Source of the DNA: Imbricaverruca yamaguchii
Taxonomy: Eukaryota; Arthropoda; Thecostraca; Neoverrucidae
Direction of reading: 5' to 3'
DNA: 64,000 bases
Assembly: GCA_034440575.1 (NCBI GenBank)
Contig: JAOTOL010001501.1
Location: 1,201,001-1,265,000 of the forward strand
Below the pieces are notes generated by a model, which saw only the letters and a list, made by a program, of their open reading frames with translations, searched no databases and had not been told where the DNA came from. This document shows positions 1 through 10,821 of the stretch, in pieces; within the stretch, counting starts at the first letter, position 1; every line of letters starts with the position of its first letter. The position numbers were made by a program, and so were the translations under genes.

Positions 1-730
1 AATGGGACATGGCGCTGGTTATGTCTATTAGGTGTGGAACAGCTACACAAAAGTTATAAATCCCACCTCTGCACGTTGATGAACTCCATCAGAATCGAAA
101 AGTGGCATTCCCGACGGCATACCCATCTATTCGGCCGCAGCCAGTCGGCAGAGCACCTCAGTGACGACATACCCATAAACTGCGTAGCGGTCGCCGCGTC
201 TCACGGAGGCCTCCTTTGTCACAGTAGATGGACGCGGAGACTCTGGGGAAGACACATAGCACCGTTAGTCCGGCCATTGTGCGCTACAGTACCAGTGTCC
301 AGTGTCCAATGTCTAATGTTCACTGTACGTACATATATATGCATTCTCACATACATACATGCACACTGTGCATCTATGTATGTATGTATGTGTGTGGAGA
401 TTGGAGATGTGGATAAAGTCGTCGCAAACCAGCCGATCTCCGACAAAGAAGTGCAAAAACGTGCGAGTCGCCGACACTCGAGGAAGGGTCGACATACCGC
501 TGGACCGGGCAGTCTCCACTCTGGGTGGCTGAATTCGCCAATGGCGCGAGCACGTTTGTGCTTAACTAGGTACCTATACCCACCATTTGCATGTGGTCCG
601 TTGACAAAAGGATCATGAATTTCTGTCAAATTGGAATGAATAATTTCAAGCAGAATATTAACAGACAGGCTCACACATACCATGTGTTGACAACCAGGGT
701 GGGGCATTTCTGGCACTTACCAGTTTAAAG
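1..730. other. Unassigned flank with short TATG/CATA microsatellite
   Basis: No recognisable gene. Positions about 330-395 hold a short, imperfect microsatellite of CATACATA and TATGTATG type, which could fold on itself because the two halves are complementary. Open frames on both strands overlap here (up to 194 codons on plus, 165 on minus) but their products are arginine, histidine and serine rich without a domain I recognise, so I treat them as non-coding. Confidence 0.5.
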
Positions 731-812
731 CAAGTTTTTTCCTTATCATCGGTGAAAACAAAAAGAATGACACTTGTTTGTTTTCATCGAAGATAAGGCA
801 AGAAAAACTTCC
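731..812. other. Imperfect long hairpin (pre-miRNA-like or MITE remnant)
   Basis: The arms CCTTATCATCGGTGAAAAC (from 741) and GTTTTCATCGAAGATAAGG (to 798) pair with only a few mismatches. Pairing resumes beyond a small internal loop through AAGTTTTTT on the left and AAGAAAAACTT on the right. The whole fold is about 80 nt with a short terminal loop, the size range of a metazoan microRNA precursor. A decayed palindromic transposon end would look the same. No expression evidence is available. Confidence 0.35.
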
Positions 813-1137
813 TTTTTACCTGATTATCATGTTCCTCATGGTAGCACTGAACAACGTATCTAACTTACCAGTTTAAGCCAGGTTTAACCAGGGAAAATTT
901 GCAATAATTAAAGCGTTCACAATTATGTACCGGGTAATTTGGGTGGCTTTCTTTGGTTGGTATCATGTCACCACATTATGTATCAAATTCCCTGAAAATC
1001 CACCCCTTGTTGAAGTGGCCTCCATCCCATGTTCACAAAAAATGGTAATGGTAGCGCAGGCACTACACGAGTTGCACGATGATGGTTAGGCTGGGTTAGA
1101 TTAGACCTGGCAAATCATGTGATGCTCGCTTGACCAA
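813..1137. other. Unassigned AT-rich sequence
   Basis: No gene, tandem repeat or transposon end is recognised. A short GGTTAGGCTGGGTTAGATTAG stretch near 1085 resembles the scattered TTAGG-like motifs seen elsewhere in the window. Confidence 0.4.
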
Positions 1138-2047
1138 TAGGGGAAGGCGGGGTAATACTGACACCATAAGCATTTTTGTTCATAACTCAGCTATTTATTT
1201 CAGTTGGATGGCTATCGTTATACCATTCAATAGCTTTATAACCAGGCTTTCTGGTAAACTCCATGTTGATGGATAAATTAAATTTAGATACCATTTGTAG
1301 CACATCGAAAAAAATGCACAAAAATCAGTGGGTAATGCCAGACACCCCATGCTGCATTAATCAACCAATTTAAATGGCAGAGCAATGCTGCATATTTTCT
1401 TTCAAATTCATTTCCGGTTTGAGAAGCAGCTTCCATATTCTTAAGCAACCATTTATGTTTCATTGCAATCAGTCCAAAGGGCTTCCATTCAAATATTTAT
1501 TGATGGCCCCCTTTTTGACTCACAATGCTAGAATTGATAGGGAAGGTATGATTCACAACTTAAATTGCTGAAAGAACTGATAGAAGGAATGGAAATCAAC
1601 ACCCAGAAACACATAAAAATAAAGTAATTTCGGGCAATGCTGGTCACAAGGCACCGATGAAACGGCAATGCTGGATGTGTGTCTGTTATTACCAGATTGA
1701 AGTTCTCGAAGCAAGCAAATGCAGTGTGCGGAGAATGCCAACTGCTCTCATTCTCTAGTTCGCAGGCTAAAGCTAGATTTGGCGACAAAAAGTCACATTT
1801 AAGACCAACTTTTGGGCCCATATCATCAATCAAAAGATATAGGTAAATTAAAGACAAAGACAGGAAAACAATCTTTTGCTTACGAAAACCAAATAAGGCA
1901 GCTGATCTGGATGATCCATTGTTACATGAGCTGGATGATGGCCAAATATTTCGTAAATAGCATCAGCTAATCAGCGGTGGTCATAGTATTATCTACAGGA
2001 TGGTGTCTGGCATTACCCACTGTCTGGCATTGCCCTGCCTTCCCCTA
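1138..2047. mobile_element. MITE with GGGGAAGG terminal inverted repeats and TA flanks
   Basis: The left end begins GGGGAAGGCGGGGTAATACT at 1140 and the right end, read on the minus strand from 2045, begins GGGGAAGGCAGGGCAATGCC, so the terminal inverted repeats agree at most of about 25 positions. Both ends are flanked by TA (1138-1139 and 2046-2047), the expected target duplication of TA-specific transposons. The motif GGGTAATGCCAGACACC recurs inside near 1330 and near the right end. No transposase frame is visible (largest minus-strand frame 109 codons at 1528-1857, unrecognised), so this is a non-autonomous element of about 0.9 kb. The superfamily is uncertain. Confidence 0.6.
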
Positions 2048-2263
2048 CTGTACAAATGAGCATTGGTAGCATTGCCTAGGGGCAAAGGTGGATTCAAGGG
2101 GTAGTGCAAGGAATCCATTGACAGATATTGCATACATACACATTACAAGAAATGAAAGGTGGTCTCGCTGAGAACATGTACCCAAAATAGGAGTTTTAGT
2201 CCCCTCACAGTCTGAGCAGTGGGCAAAAATTGTACAAATTGAATTTCTCAAGTTTCCCCATTT

Positions 2264-2488
2264 TCAGGCAGAGGTTGAACTTATCTCAAAATGATCTTCA
2301 CAGCAGAACCAGGGAGCAGAAGACACCAAACTGTCCTTATCATCACGCCTAGCCATTTGGGCCCATTTACGTCGGGGTTCAACAGCACGGGGTACTGGTA
2401 GGAATATCTTGTTAGGCGTGAGAGAGGTAGAATTAGTACACTGAGGCACAAAACACCACTTATAAGTCACAGTTGAGATCATTTTCAC
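2264..2488 (-). CDS. THAP-type C2CH zinc-finger domain (single exon or fragment)
   Basis: The 74-residue product carries the signature of the THAP DNA-binding domain: Cys12 and Cys17 (CFVPQC), an invariant Trp42 in RRKWAQMAR, and Cys63-x2-His66-Phe67 (CEDHF). Proline residues sit between them as usual. THAP domains bind DNA in the nucleus and occur in host regulators and in P-element-like or Kolobok-like transposases. The domain normally runs about 80-90 residues and ends with an AVPTY-like motif, which is missing; after CEDHFE the frame runs only seven more residues to a stop, and no consensus GT donor follows directly. The start at 2488 is chosen because upstream sequence has CRE and CCAAT boxes and no longer frame. 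It may be a first exon with a decayed donor or a stand-alone relic; no DDE domain is seen downstream. Confidence 0.65.
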   Translation of the reverse strand: MKMISTVTYKWCFVPQCTNSTSLTPNKIFLPVPRAVEPRRKWAQMARRDDKDSLVSSAPWFCCEDHFEISSTSA

Positions 2489-2599
2489 GGACTTTTACGC
2501 ACAAATTCGGGCCTCCCGCCAGCACGCTATTTCCTCACCCTCGTCAGGCGCAAATAACGTTGTAAATAATAACCTTGGCCGCAATCTCGGCAGTCGTAC

Positions 2600-2660
2600 T
2601 ATCGAGTGACGTCAGTGCTTTGTCAGCCAATCAGATTATTGGAATTAAATGACGTCATTT
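2600..2660 (-). promoter_or_regulatory. CRE/CCAAT cluster upstream of the THAP frame
   Basis: Two perfect palindromic CRE sites, TGACGTCA, lie at 2607-2614 and 2650-2657. Between them is GCCAATCAG at about 2626, a CCAAT box, and a second CCAAT in the opposite sense near 2637. The cluster is 110-170 bp upstream of the THAP start codon when read on the minus strand, the spacing of a proximal RNA polymerase II promoter. The boxes are seen directly; their use is inferred. Confidence 0.4.
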
Positions 2661-2959
2661 ATAGCTTTTAACTATTTTTGTACTTTTTAGCTTATATAAA
2701 TTACAAATAACACGCACATACTGAATTATAATTTAAAGCACATATACCCAACATTATTTTTACCCGGCTCAAAAAAGTGTAGCAGACCCCATTGTATGGA
2801 TTGGTCGTCCTCGGCCACGGCATGGTCGTGATGTCATAAAAACTGAAGTGTGTGACGTGTTGTTGGCTGTGGCCGAACTCTCATTGCATTCCTCACAAGG
2901 TTATATGATCGAAGATGCTGGAGGCTATATCTCAATGTTTGTTAATTGGTGCGTTCAAT
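2661..2959. other. Unassigned sequence between promoter-like block and LINE relic
   Basis: AT-rich, with a TATATAAA-like stretch near 2692 and a CGTGATGTCATAA half-CRE near 2828. Nothing else is recognised. Confidence 0.35.
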
Positions 2960-4030
2960 TGGTTCATTGTTTATATTTCAATCTGAATATTAACTGCAGG
3001 GGTGGAATAATACGCATCAGTAATTAAACGGCGGTCTTCGTTTTGAATAGCTTCGAAGCGGTGCACAATTTCAGGTGATAAATCAATGAAAAGAAACGTA
3101 TAACATTCTAAAATTGGCACGATCAGTGATATATGCAAACTTAAGGACGTTTTACGATCTGCACCCCATTCATTCCCCAATATTGCCTTATTATGTTTAA
3201 TCGGTGTAAGCATTTTCACAGCTCGGATGTACTCTACATGCGTATTGAAACATTATGCACGATAATAAAGTCCAATTCCTAGTGATCTTAATTCTGTAAC
3301 ATCTGGCATATGTGTATCGTCAAGACACAGTGAAATAGCTGGGACATTACGAGTACCTCGGAGGGTAAAGATCGCTGTAGCACATTTCCACATAAAGGGA
3401 AAGATCCCATGTCCTGCATCACGTGTTTACTGTCATAAGCCACGCTGCATCGTGACATTGACCATATTTACATCGCTGTTGGTGTTTCAGGGGACCAAAT
3501 AATCAGCAAATAATGGGTAGTGCAATTGTACTGATATGAAGCTAGATATCTCATCAATGAAAATCAGAAATAACGTGCGCGATAGCATGCTGCTTTGTGG
3601 GAGTTCTTGCTCCTGCTCAGTTTCACGGGTGCCACACAGCACAGAGAAAAAAATGAATTAAGAAATTGTATATGAAGGAAGTCATATGACCACGGATACC
3701 AGCCTAATGTATATTAATGAGGAGGACAAACCTGTTCACTGTATCAAACTTCGCTTTGAGATCTAAGAAGACACGATCCAAGAAGACAAGGACAGATATC
3801 AGGATAACGGGACTGGTATACGCTTTTCTCTCAAGCCCATTTAGAAATCGTTTAGTATGCGTATAAGGTTCATTGGTGTGCTGCGCCTCGCACGGAAGCC
3901 ATGCTGCCATGAAAAAAATTACTGAATTGTTTTCTAGGGATACTCGTAGTCGCATATCCGCCATCCCTTCGAACAATTTGCATATGCAACTTGTAAGGAA
4001 GATTGGTGTGTGGCTTGATGGCTGATTTTA
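2960..4030 (-). pseudogene. Decayed LINE reverse transcriptase
   Basis: Read on the minus strand from about 4030, pieces of a non-LTR reverse transcriptase appear in order but in shifting frames: a finger motif HGFRARRST near 3885, then FLDLKAKFDTVNR near 3750 (the conserved aspartate block FLDLKKAFDTV), GIRG near 3690, and a C-terminal thumb segment WGADRK followed by FEAIQNEDRRL between 3180 and 3030. Many stops and frameshifts lie between, and the YADD-box region is not recognisable. It is an old dead copy. It differs from the 10.8-13.97 kb LINE in the aspartate block, so it belongs to another lineage. Confidence 0.6.
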
Positions 4031-4360
4031 TTTATTTCTAGGTTCAAAGAATTGAAGATATAATTATGGGAAGCAGTGTTATATATTCAGGTAGGAAGTG
4101 GTTATCAGTAGGTACTAAGGTGGCTGAAGCTGTAAAGGAGATTATTCGACTTGGTACGAGATATTACGAAAACAAAAACAATAAGATAATTCATCCAGAC
4201 CATCAGACGTGTTCCCGCACTTGTTGATGGACAATTGCAGCTCGCGTAGCTTGAAAATGGAATTATATGACTCATGATAGTCAGATTGAAAACTACAGTG
4301 TAACTAACAGCTCTGTGTGAATGTGATGAATGGTATTTGGGCTATACTGATACGATCTGG
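4031..4360. other. Unassigned sequence upstream of LINE relic
   Basis: It could contain the decayed amino-terminal part of the minus-strand LINE, but no motif is clear. Confidence 0.3.
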
Positions 4361-4419
4361 TTAGTTAATTATTTGAGTTTAAGGGCGCTTCGACGAAAAC
4401 GTGATCACTTAGCGCCCAT
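4361..4419. repeat. Dispersed repeat with GGGCGCT...AGCGCCC stem (copy 1)
   Basis: TTAGTTAATTATTTGAGTTT is followed by AAGGGCGCTTCGACGAAAAC and ends in TTAGCGCCC. Near-identical text recurs at 13,999-14,097 and, shortened, at 17,624-17,660. GGGCGCT and AGCGCCC can pair to form a stem of 7 bp with a loop of about 20 nt. It may be the 3' tail of a retroelement. Confidence 0.55.
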
Positions 4420-4502
4420 CTGATACGATCTGGAAATATGCGAGTAATACCGGGCAAATTGTTCGGCTGCATTTACTGGGTTTGCGTAATTTGTATTGTT
4501 AA

Positions 4503-5312
4503 CCCGTCCCATCTCCCCGGTCAGATCCTCACAGGGCGGGGGGAGATAGGAACCCCGCATCTAATATCCAAACTAAGCGTCGCACGAAAACGAAAGAGGT
4601 GTCATCGGAAAGCGCTCGACGAGTAGGGCCAGGCACCACCACCCAACAAAAAATATTCAAAAGTGGCGTCACTAGGGGGCTTTGATTTTCACGTCTTGCA
4701 TCACATTTTTGGGTCTGGGAGTTCATTTTGGGGATATTTGAAAAGCAAAAGTTATTTAGAATCATAAATGGACAGCGAAATCGACCAGGACCTTAAGTTT
4801 CTGTGGGCGACCCCATTTTGGGGGGAAATTTCAATATTTTGAGTTTTCAAGTCTTCCTTAATTTTCCTTTTCGAATGGGTAGAACTGACCGAAGAACGTT
4901 GTTCGAAGTCAACTTACTCTAATAAAAAATGTTTACTTTAGCCAGACTCTTCGATTTGAACTATAATACGCCAATATGCAAAAATAATAAGTAATCAAAA
5001 ACGGAAGACAATGAAAAAAAAACCTCTCAAAAGTTTTGTTGCATCCCTAAATATAAGCAAACGGTGAAAGTTTCATTCAAATATCTCTATCCGTTAAAGC
5101 GTGACGACTGGTTGAACTTTTTTGGAAGTGACCACACTTGACCAAGACTAACTCGTTGACCCTAGATGACCTGACTTCAAAAATTTGATATAAAATGCCA
5201 AATTGAAGTTGGAAATGGTATGCCGAATTTCGGCGTGCTGTCGTGCGCCGTTCTTTCACTATCCGCGAAAAACCTGAGGGGGGCGGTTGAAGACCTCCCG
5301 AGACGGCGCAGG
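4503..5312 (-). mobile_element. piggyBac-like MITE, copy A
   Basis: One of four dispersed copies. On the plus strand the left end is TTAA (4499-4502) then CCCGTCCCATCTCCCCGGTC; the right end is GAGACGGCGCAGG followed by TTGA, a mutated TTAA. Compared with copy C it is in the opposite orientation. Shared internal landmarks include GAGGTGTCATCGGAAAGCGC with CTCGACGAGTAGG at 4595-4626 and CACGCTTTAACGGATAGAGA (read on minus) near 5100. TTAA target sites with CCC at the tips are the hallmark of the piggyBac superfamily. No transposase frame exists, so it is non-autonomous at about 0.81 kb. Confidence 0.65.
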
Positions 5313-7127
5313 TTGAGCTAAATGTGAATAAAACGCAAACTAGGAGTTTTCTTCAGTAAAATGGTCTAATTAACGACTAAACGTTTGCGTGGGGAGTGAA
5401 GTGATTTAACGGACTGCTGAAGCGCAATAATTTGTTGTCCTTGTCACTCAGTATGGTATTATTGCATGACCGATGCAGTCGACGCGCCCGTAAATTCCAA
5501 TTCAGTGTCCTATTATAACGTCAAAATATTGCCTTCCCTGCTTTCTTCCCGTGACCATCGCAGAGGCAACGATACGATGGAGTGTCCTCTCTGTTCGTCG
5601 TCGTTTTGCGATCGCGTGAGAGCTTGCTGGCGACCACTAGGGGCCCGATTCCTTAGGTGATGACGACGGGTGCGAGGAACGGCAAGAGTTGGTGGCCTCT
5701 GCTAGGTCAGCCAACATCTTACCCAAGCCATTACGCGCATGGGTGAGCCCATCCGAACGACGGCCGCCATCAGCATCAGGTTCTCCAGGACACAACGGCG
5801 TACGCGAGCAGTAATGTCCACACACCAGTGGCTGAGTGGGATCCGCCGCCCAGAACAGCCGGGCGCCCCGGCAGCGCGCCGTCAAGTTCAGTCAGCGTTG
5901 CAGGGCAGCGGCGCCGCCGCTGACCGGTCGGGCAGCTAACGGTCACTTGGCGCCGCGCCGTTCTCACGCAAACCGAGCTGGCGCCGCGCGCGCTAATGAC
6001 AGCACGAGCAGGCGACGTGGTCCGACCGCCTGGCAGCCGAGTGAGCCGCAGTGCTCCGGTGCCGTATCGTAGTATCCAAGGTTTGTTAAATTTGCAAGGC
6101 TCGTAACCTCCAAAGGTGACAACCCCCACGCACTATAATGATCGCATCCTAGTCAGGCCATTTTTGTATCGTATTTCGCTTTTTGAACGTCATGATTATT
6201 GGGGGTTATAAGCTTTGGAGGTCATGATCCTTGGGAGAGCATGAGCTTTCGACGCTATGGATGCTCCGCGTTGCGCCGCGTCGGCTGCAGCCGAGTCGGG
6301 TGGGGTCGTGACCCGGCGCATGAGTAGGAGACGTGTTGACCGCGTGCAGAACACTGCCGCCTCTCTACGGGCCGGGCCCGGGTCTGCTCCGCTACAGGTC
6401 GGGCGCGTGTCTAACCTCGTTCTCATGATGCCGTCTTCCAGAGACCCGGCACATGTCTAACCTCGTTGTCGCGATGCCGTCTCCCAGAGACCCAGCACAC
6501 GTACGTCCTTGATCTCCTGGTTGCGGACTGCCGGAGCTGCATGTCTGTCGTCATGCCATAAAGTCACGAATGCTAAAGCTTCATAAGCGCCACAGCAGCA
6601 CATCTGGGTTAAGCCTACAGAGGGAAGATACCATCAGACGATAAAAAAGAGACTGAAACCGCCGACCCAATACTATATCCCGAGTTCTAAGGAAATTGTC
6701 TGCCCCATTGTGTTCAAATAGCCAGACTCATCAGCATCACGTACACGAAGGAGGGTACCGAGTATGCATTTATAATGTTTTGGAACGTCAGCTGCTCCGG
6801 CTATATTGCGCCCACAATTAACATCGCACGTAATGTGTACACAAACGATGACAGAGAAGGTGAGTAACATACATAAGTAATTAGGGCAACCGAAAGCAAT
6901 GGAAATGGTACGGGAAAATTAAAATACAAGTCACTCGGATAAGCCACGTCAGTTGGGAGGGGGAGGGAGTATGGTGCATCGACTGCAGTGTTCATGCAGC
7001 CAACGTCAGTCGTGTAGAAGATAAAACATTGAAGGCACGGCTTACAGTGCTGTATCGGCGGGAGGGGAAAGCTACCATAACCTATGCCCACTCTACAAAC
7101 CGACAGTGGGACACACAATACGCACTT
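5313..7127. other. Unassigned, partly GC-rich sequence with a 2-copy 48-bp-like repeat
   Basis: 5740-6070 is strongly GC- and CpG-rich with overlapping open frames on both strands, none recognised. At about 6410-6500 the sequence CTAACCTCGTTnTCnnGATG followed by CCGTCTnCCAGAGACCC occurs twice in tandem. 6870-7120 holds nothing I can name. Confidence 0.4.
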
Positions 7128-7430
7128 TCAGATGAACTTGATAAATCTTAGTGTATTTGAGATATCCACGTTTGGAGCTGTGACAAGCATTCCGATATCG
7201 TGGTGGCGGAGGATCCCTAATGCAGTAGTGTGCTGGCTGACCGACCACTGGATGACCAGTTGCTGTAGCTCCGATGACGAACATTCCGATTCCGAGGCGG
7301 CTGAGGATTCATCATGATCTGAGAAATCCGGCGAATTGGAAATGCTCAGGCCTTTTTCAGAAGGTCTGCATTTGCCCACACGACTCGCATGACCACGCAG
7401 AGATGCCGTTTTCAATACTCTAGGAATCAT
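7128..7430 (-). pseudogene. Possible coding relic, acidic/serine-rich then Leu/Ile-rich
   Basis: The 100-residue frame has an acidic serine-rich segment (DESSAASESECSSSELQQL, about residues 40-58) followed by WSVSQHTTALGILRHHDIGM. Such an arrangement is reminiscent of the amino-terminal part of unnamed arthropod transposon-linked proteins that read W-x-x-x-H/S-x-x-x-x-x-L-x-x-L-L. The match is loose and from memory. A second minus-strand frame at 7550-7816 (88 residues, FDSVVLQTKMLLKYLNSKYD) lies upstream and could be part of the same broken gene. Function is unknown. Confidence 0.2.
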
Positions 7431-7923
7431 TCGCTTTCCGGGGTTTGCGACCCCCCCCCCCTCACGATTATGCGTGTTTGAAGAAGTCGAAAAAGAACCG
7501 CTCTATAGAAGTCTTCATTTAGGAAAAAAGTACAAATAGCCAGTTCCATTTAGCAGCGGTTAGGTTGTTGAATAAAGGTGTCAAAATCACTCCAAGGGGA
7601 CACTTCATCGTATTTTGAGTTCAAATATTTCAGAAGCATTTTCGTTTGGAGAACAACACTGTCAAAATACTGGATAAACATGGATGCACACTCCCTCACC
7701 GAAGTTGAGTTCATGGTTCTGGGGCGCATCGACTGCGAAGTGGAGTTCCCACTCATGCTTGAAATCTCCTTGTGAATGCATAAGTTCGTACCAGTTAATG
7801 AAAAATATTGACTCATGTCGTCCGGGAGCGCATGGGCTCTCTGCTAACTAACGGTGCTCATAGTGCCTAACAGGAACCGGATAGGGTTTTTTTGCAAACG
7901 TATTCAGTCGCACATCAGTTTAA

Positions 7924-8744
7924 CTAGCGCCGTCTCGGGGGGTGGAGTGATAGGCGCCCCCGCGGAAGGTGTTCGGATGATAGTGAAAGAATGGTGCGCT
8001 GTAGTGCGCAAAAATTTTGAATACATTTTCCCAGATCAATTTGGCATGTTGTGTCAAAATTTTGAGGTCAGGGCCTCTAGGGGCAACGAGTTAGTCAAGG
8101 TCAAATGAGGTCACGTCCAGAAAAGTTCAACCAGTCATCACGCTTTAACTGATATAGATATTTTAATGAAACTTCCTGCATTTGCTTATCTTTAGGAACG
8201 AAACAAACGCACCGGAGTAATTATACATATATCCCGTTTTTGATTACATGCTAGTTTTCCATGTTTGCCCATTAGGGCCAAAATCGAAGATTCTGGCTAA
8301 AGTAAGCATTTTTATTAGAACAAGTTGACTTAGAACAACGTTTTTCGGTTCGCTCTACCCAATACAAAAATATCAATTGAAGAAAATTTAAAACTAGAAG
8401 TTGACATTAAAAAAAATTAAACTGATTTTTTGGGGTGGGCAAAATTTTTAGGTCAATGGTCGATTTCGCCTTCCTTTTCTGATTCCAAGTTTTTTTCTTC
8501 AAATCTCCCCCAAAACGAACTCCTCGGAGGAAAACATGATATAAGTCGTGAAAACCTAGTCCCACTAGTGACGTTACTGTTTGGGGATACAAGTTTGAGG
8601 GTGGTGCCTGGCCCTACTCGTTGAGCGCTTTCCGATGACACCTCTTTCGCTTTCATGTAACGCTTAGTTTGAAGATTAGGGGGGGGGCTTGTGTTCCCTT
8701 CCCCGAGATAGGGTGTGAAGATATGACAGGAAAGACTTACCTGG
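7924..8744 (+). mobile_element. piggyBac-like MITE, copy B
   Basis: TTAA at 7920-7923 precedes CTAGCGCCGTCTCGGGG, a mutated form of the family tip CCCGTGCCGTCTC. The right end is GACAGGAAAGACTTACCTGG followed by GTTAG, where TTAG replaces TTAA. Internally it shares with copies A, C and D the block CCTACTCGTTGAGCGCTTTC with CGATGACACCTCTTTCGC near 8612-8652. Length about 0.82 kb, no transposase. The right tip on the minus strand reads CCCAGGTAAGT, by chance a perfect splice donor. Confidence 0.65.
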
Positions 8745-9085
8745 GTTAGTAAGTCGTCCTGGGCTATTGTCCTTACATGTGCGAGAAGTCATCATTGGCA
8801 CCATGCATGAATCCATTGACAAATTGTGAGATGCATCAGCCAAAGCCGTGGGACAGCCATTCCAAGAAATGTGTGAACAGACCTTCACTATCCGTGAGTA
8901 TACGTTCGACTCGTGCTTTCCGTTCAGCCATATAGGGACGTGACAGTATTCATCAATCTTAAATTGTATCAACTGATTGAAACCACATGATGCCCACGTC
9001 TCGGCAGAGTTTCTCAGGAGTAATTGTGGATGTCTAGGAAATATATCGTCAATTGCCATTTCCACCGGGATTGTTGAATACTCAC
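8745..9085 (-). other. Unrecognised open frame next to MITE copy B
   Basis: A minus-strand frame of 129 codons (8676-9065) covers this stretch. Residues 1-107, outside the MITE, look protein-like: mixed composition, several Trp and Cys (ETWASCGF, SHISWNGCP, LADASHNLS). The frame runs into the MITE just where it offers a CAG|GTAAGT donor consensus. I do not recognise a family. It could be a small exon of a host gene or chance. Confidence 0.2.
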
Positions 9086-10370
9086 CTAAATATTGAGAAC
9101 GCTTCCCCTAACAGAGAATATAAAGGTTCAGGGGGAAACACGAGTTAAACTATTTGAGCTAAATAGAGCCACAAGGAATACTTTCAGGTTACGATATTTC
9201 AGGAAAATCCATGTCTATATATATATATTCCCTAGACTAACTGGTCTTACCCATCAATTTCTCGCGGTTGTGGCATTTACCCAGCCGCGCAGAAAAACTC
9301 TGCGCCATGGCACCGCTTGCCGGATCTTATGCAACCTGATTGTCGATCATTCAACCTGATCGATCCTCCTCCGGACATAAAAATATCGGCACGTGACCAA
9401 CGATTTCCAGATGGCCTCGATGGCCTTTTTTCGCCATTCCCATTGTTACCATCCGCTTCATCCACTTGCCCGGACTTAATGCGGACCTCTCAGGCGCCGG
9501 CCCCGACCTCGCCTCAGGTCAGGGGCTCCAGGTCAGGCCCGTCCCCGTCGCAGCCTCTAGCCGCCGGTTCGAGGCTGTGCCAGGCGCGGCATTTCCCGCA
9601 GCGGCACGGCCGGCGTGCAGGCGGCCGTTAGTGCGCGCGCCGGCCGTCAGACGGCGCGCGCCGCGGCCGGCCCGGGAACGATGACCCCTGGCGCAGCCGG
9701 ATTATAGCGCGCCGCTAACCCCTCCCCTCTGCCTGGCCGTGGCCGTGCCGAGTGGGCCGGACGTGCGCGGCGGCCGACGGGCGGCGGCGCGCGAGCCGCG
9801 GTCGCGCAGGTGGGCCACCGCTGGTCGGCCGGCTCCACCGCTGGTCCGGCCAGCGCCCTGGCGACCGACGATGCCGTGGACGACGAAGGCGGCACCGGTG
9901 GCCACGTCACCACCTGGCAACTAGAATGTGTCGGGCTGGAGACTTGGCCGCCTCTGAACGGCGCCCTGTGCCGCCACGACGAAAGGTCGCCGAACGATAC
10001 AGTCACGTGATTGTCTCGGTTTGTGTGTGGGTGCGTGTCGTGGCAAATGTTCCTTCGACGTCACTAATTTCACGCACGTCGATCCGCAGACGGTGGGATT
10101 CCTCCACGCGAAGTGCCGAATGCATAACGCTCTGCTTGCAGTTCGTAGGTTCAACCGGTCTTCGCAGCTGCTCATAAGTACCAACTCCCTGCTGCAACGT
10201 CCGCCAGTTGCCAGCTGCCACGGCGGCACTCAGGGCTCACCACACACCACGTGTTTGCACATCCGTCGGGTGAAAGATAATGTCGGCCCACCATCCATGT
10301 GATATTCGAGGAGCCAGTCACCGCTAATTGGCTGATTACGAGCGAGGGAGAAACCCGCGCCAGTCTTCTC
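9086..10370. other. Unassigned; GC-rich block at 9.48-9.98 kb
   Basis: 9480-9980 is very GC- and CpG-rich and open in nearly all six frames, a typical effect of low stop-codon density rather than coding. 9215-9230 is a short TATATATA run. No domain is recognised and no known promoter arrangement is seen. Confidence 0.4.
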
Positions 10371-10806
10371 TCGTACAGATCGTACAGACGCACGCCTGAA
10401 TGGCGTGTCTACCCACGTATATTATATCGTACAGGCGCACACCGAAATGGCGTGTCTACCCCGTATAGATCGTACAGACGCACACCTGAATGGCGTGTCT
10501 ACCCACGTATATTATATCGTACAGGCGCACACCGAAATGGCGTGTCTACCCCGTATAGATCGTACAGACGCACGCCTGAATGGCGTGTCTACCCACGTAT
10601 ATTATATCGTACAGGCGCACACCGAAATGGCGTGTCTACCCCGTATAGATCGTACAGACGCACGCCTGAATTGCGTGTCTACCCACGTATATTATATCGT
10701 ACAGGCGCACACCGAAATGGCGTGTCTACCCCGTATAGATCGTACAGACGCACGCCTGAATGGCGTGTCTTCTCCCGTACATGTCGGACAGGCGCACACC
10801 TGAAAA
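10371..10806. repeat. 90-bp minisatellite, nearly five copies
   Basis: Units start at 10,381, 10,471, 10,561, 10,651 and 10,741, exactly 90 bp apart. Each unit is a dimer of two related halves: CGTACAGACGCACGCCTGAA and CGTACAGGCGCACACCGAAA, both followed by TGGCGTGTCTACCC-type text. Copies differ at only a few positions. Because 90 is divisible by three, frames stay open across it (plus 173 and 132 codons); these are not genes. It sits exactly at the truncated 3' end of the adjacent LINE. Confidence 0.9.
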
Positions 10807-10821
10807 ACGAGTTTAAATAAC

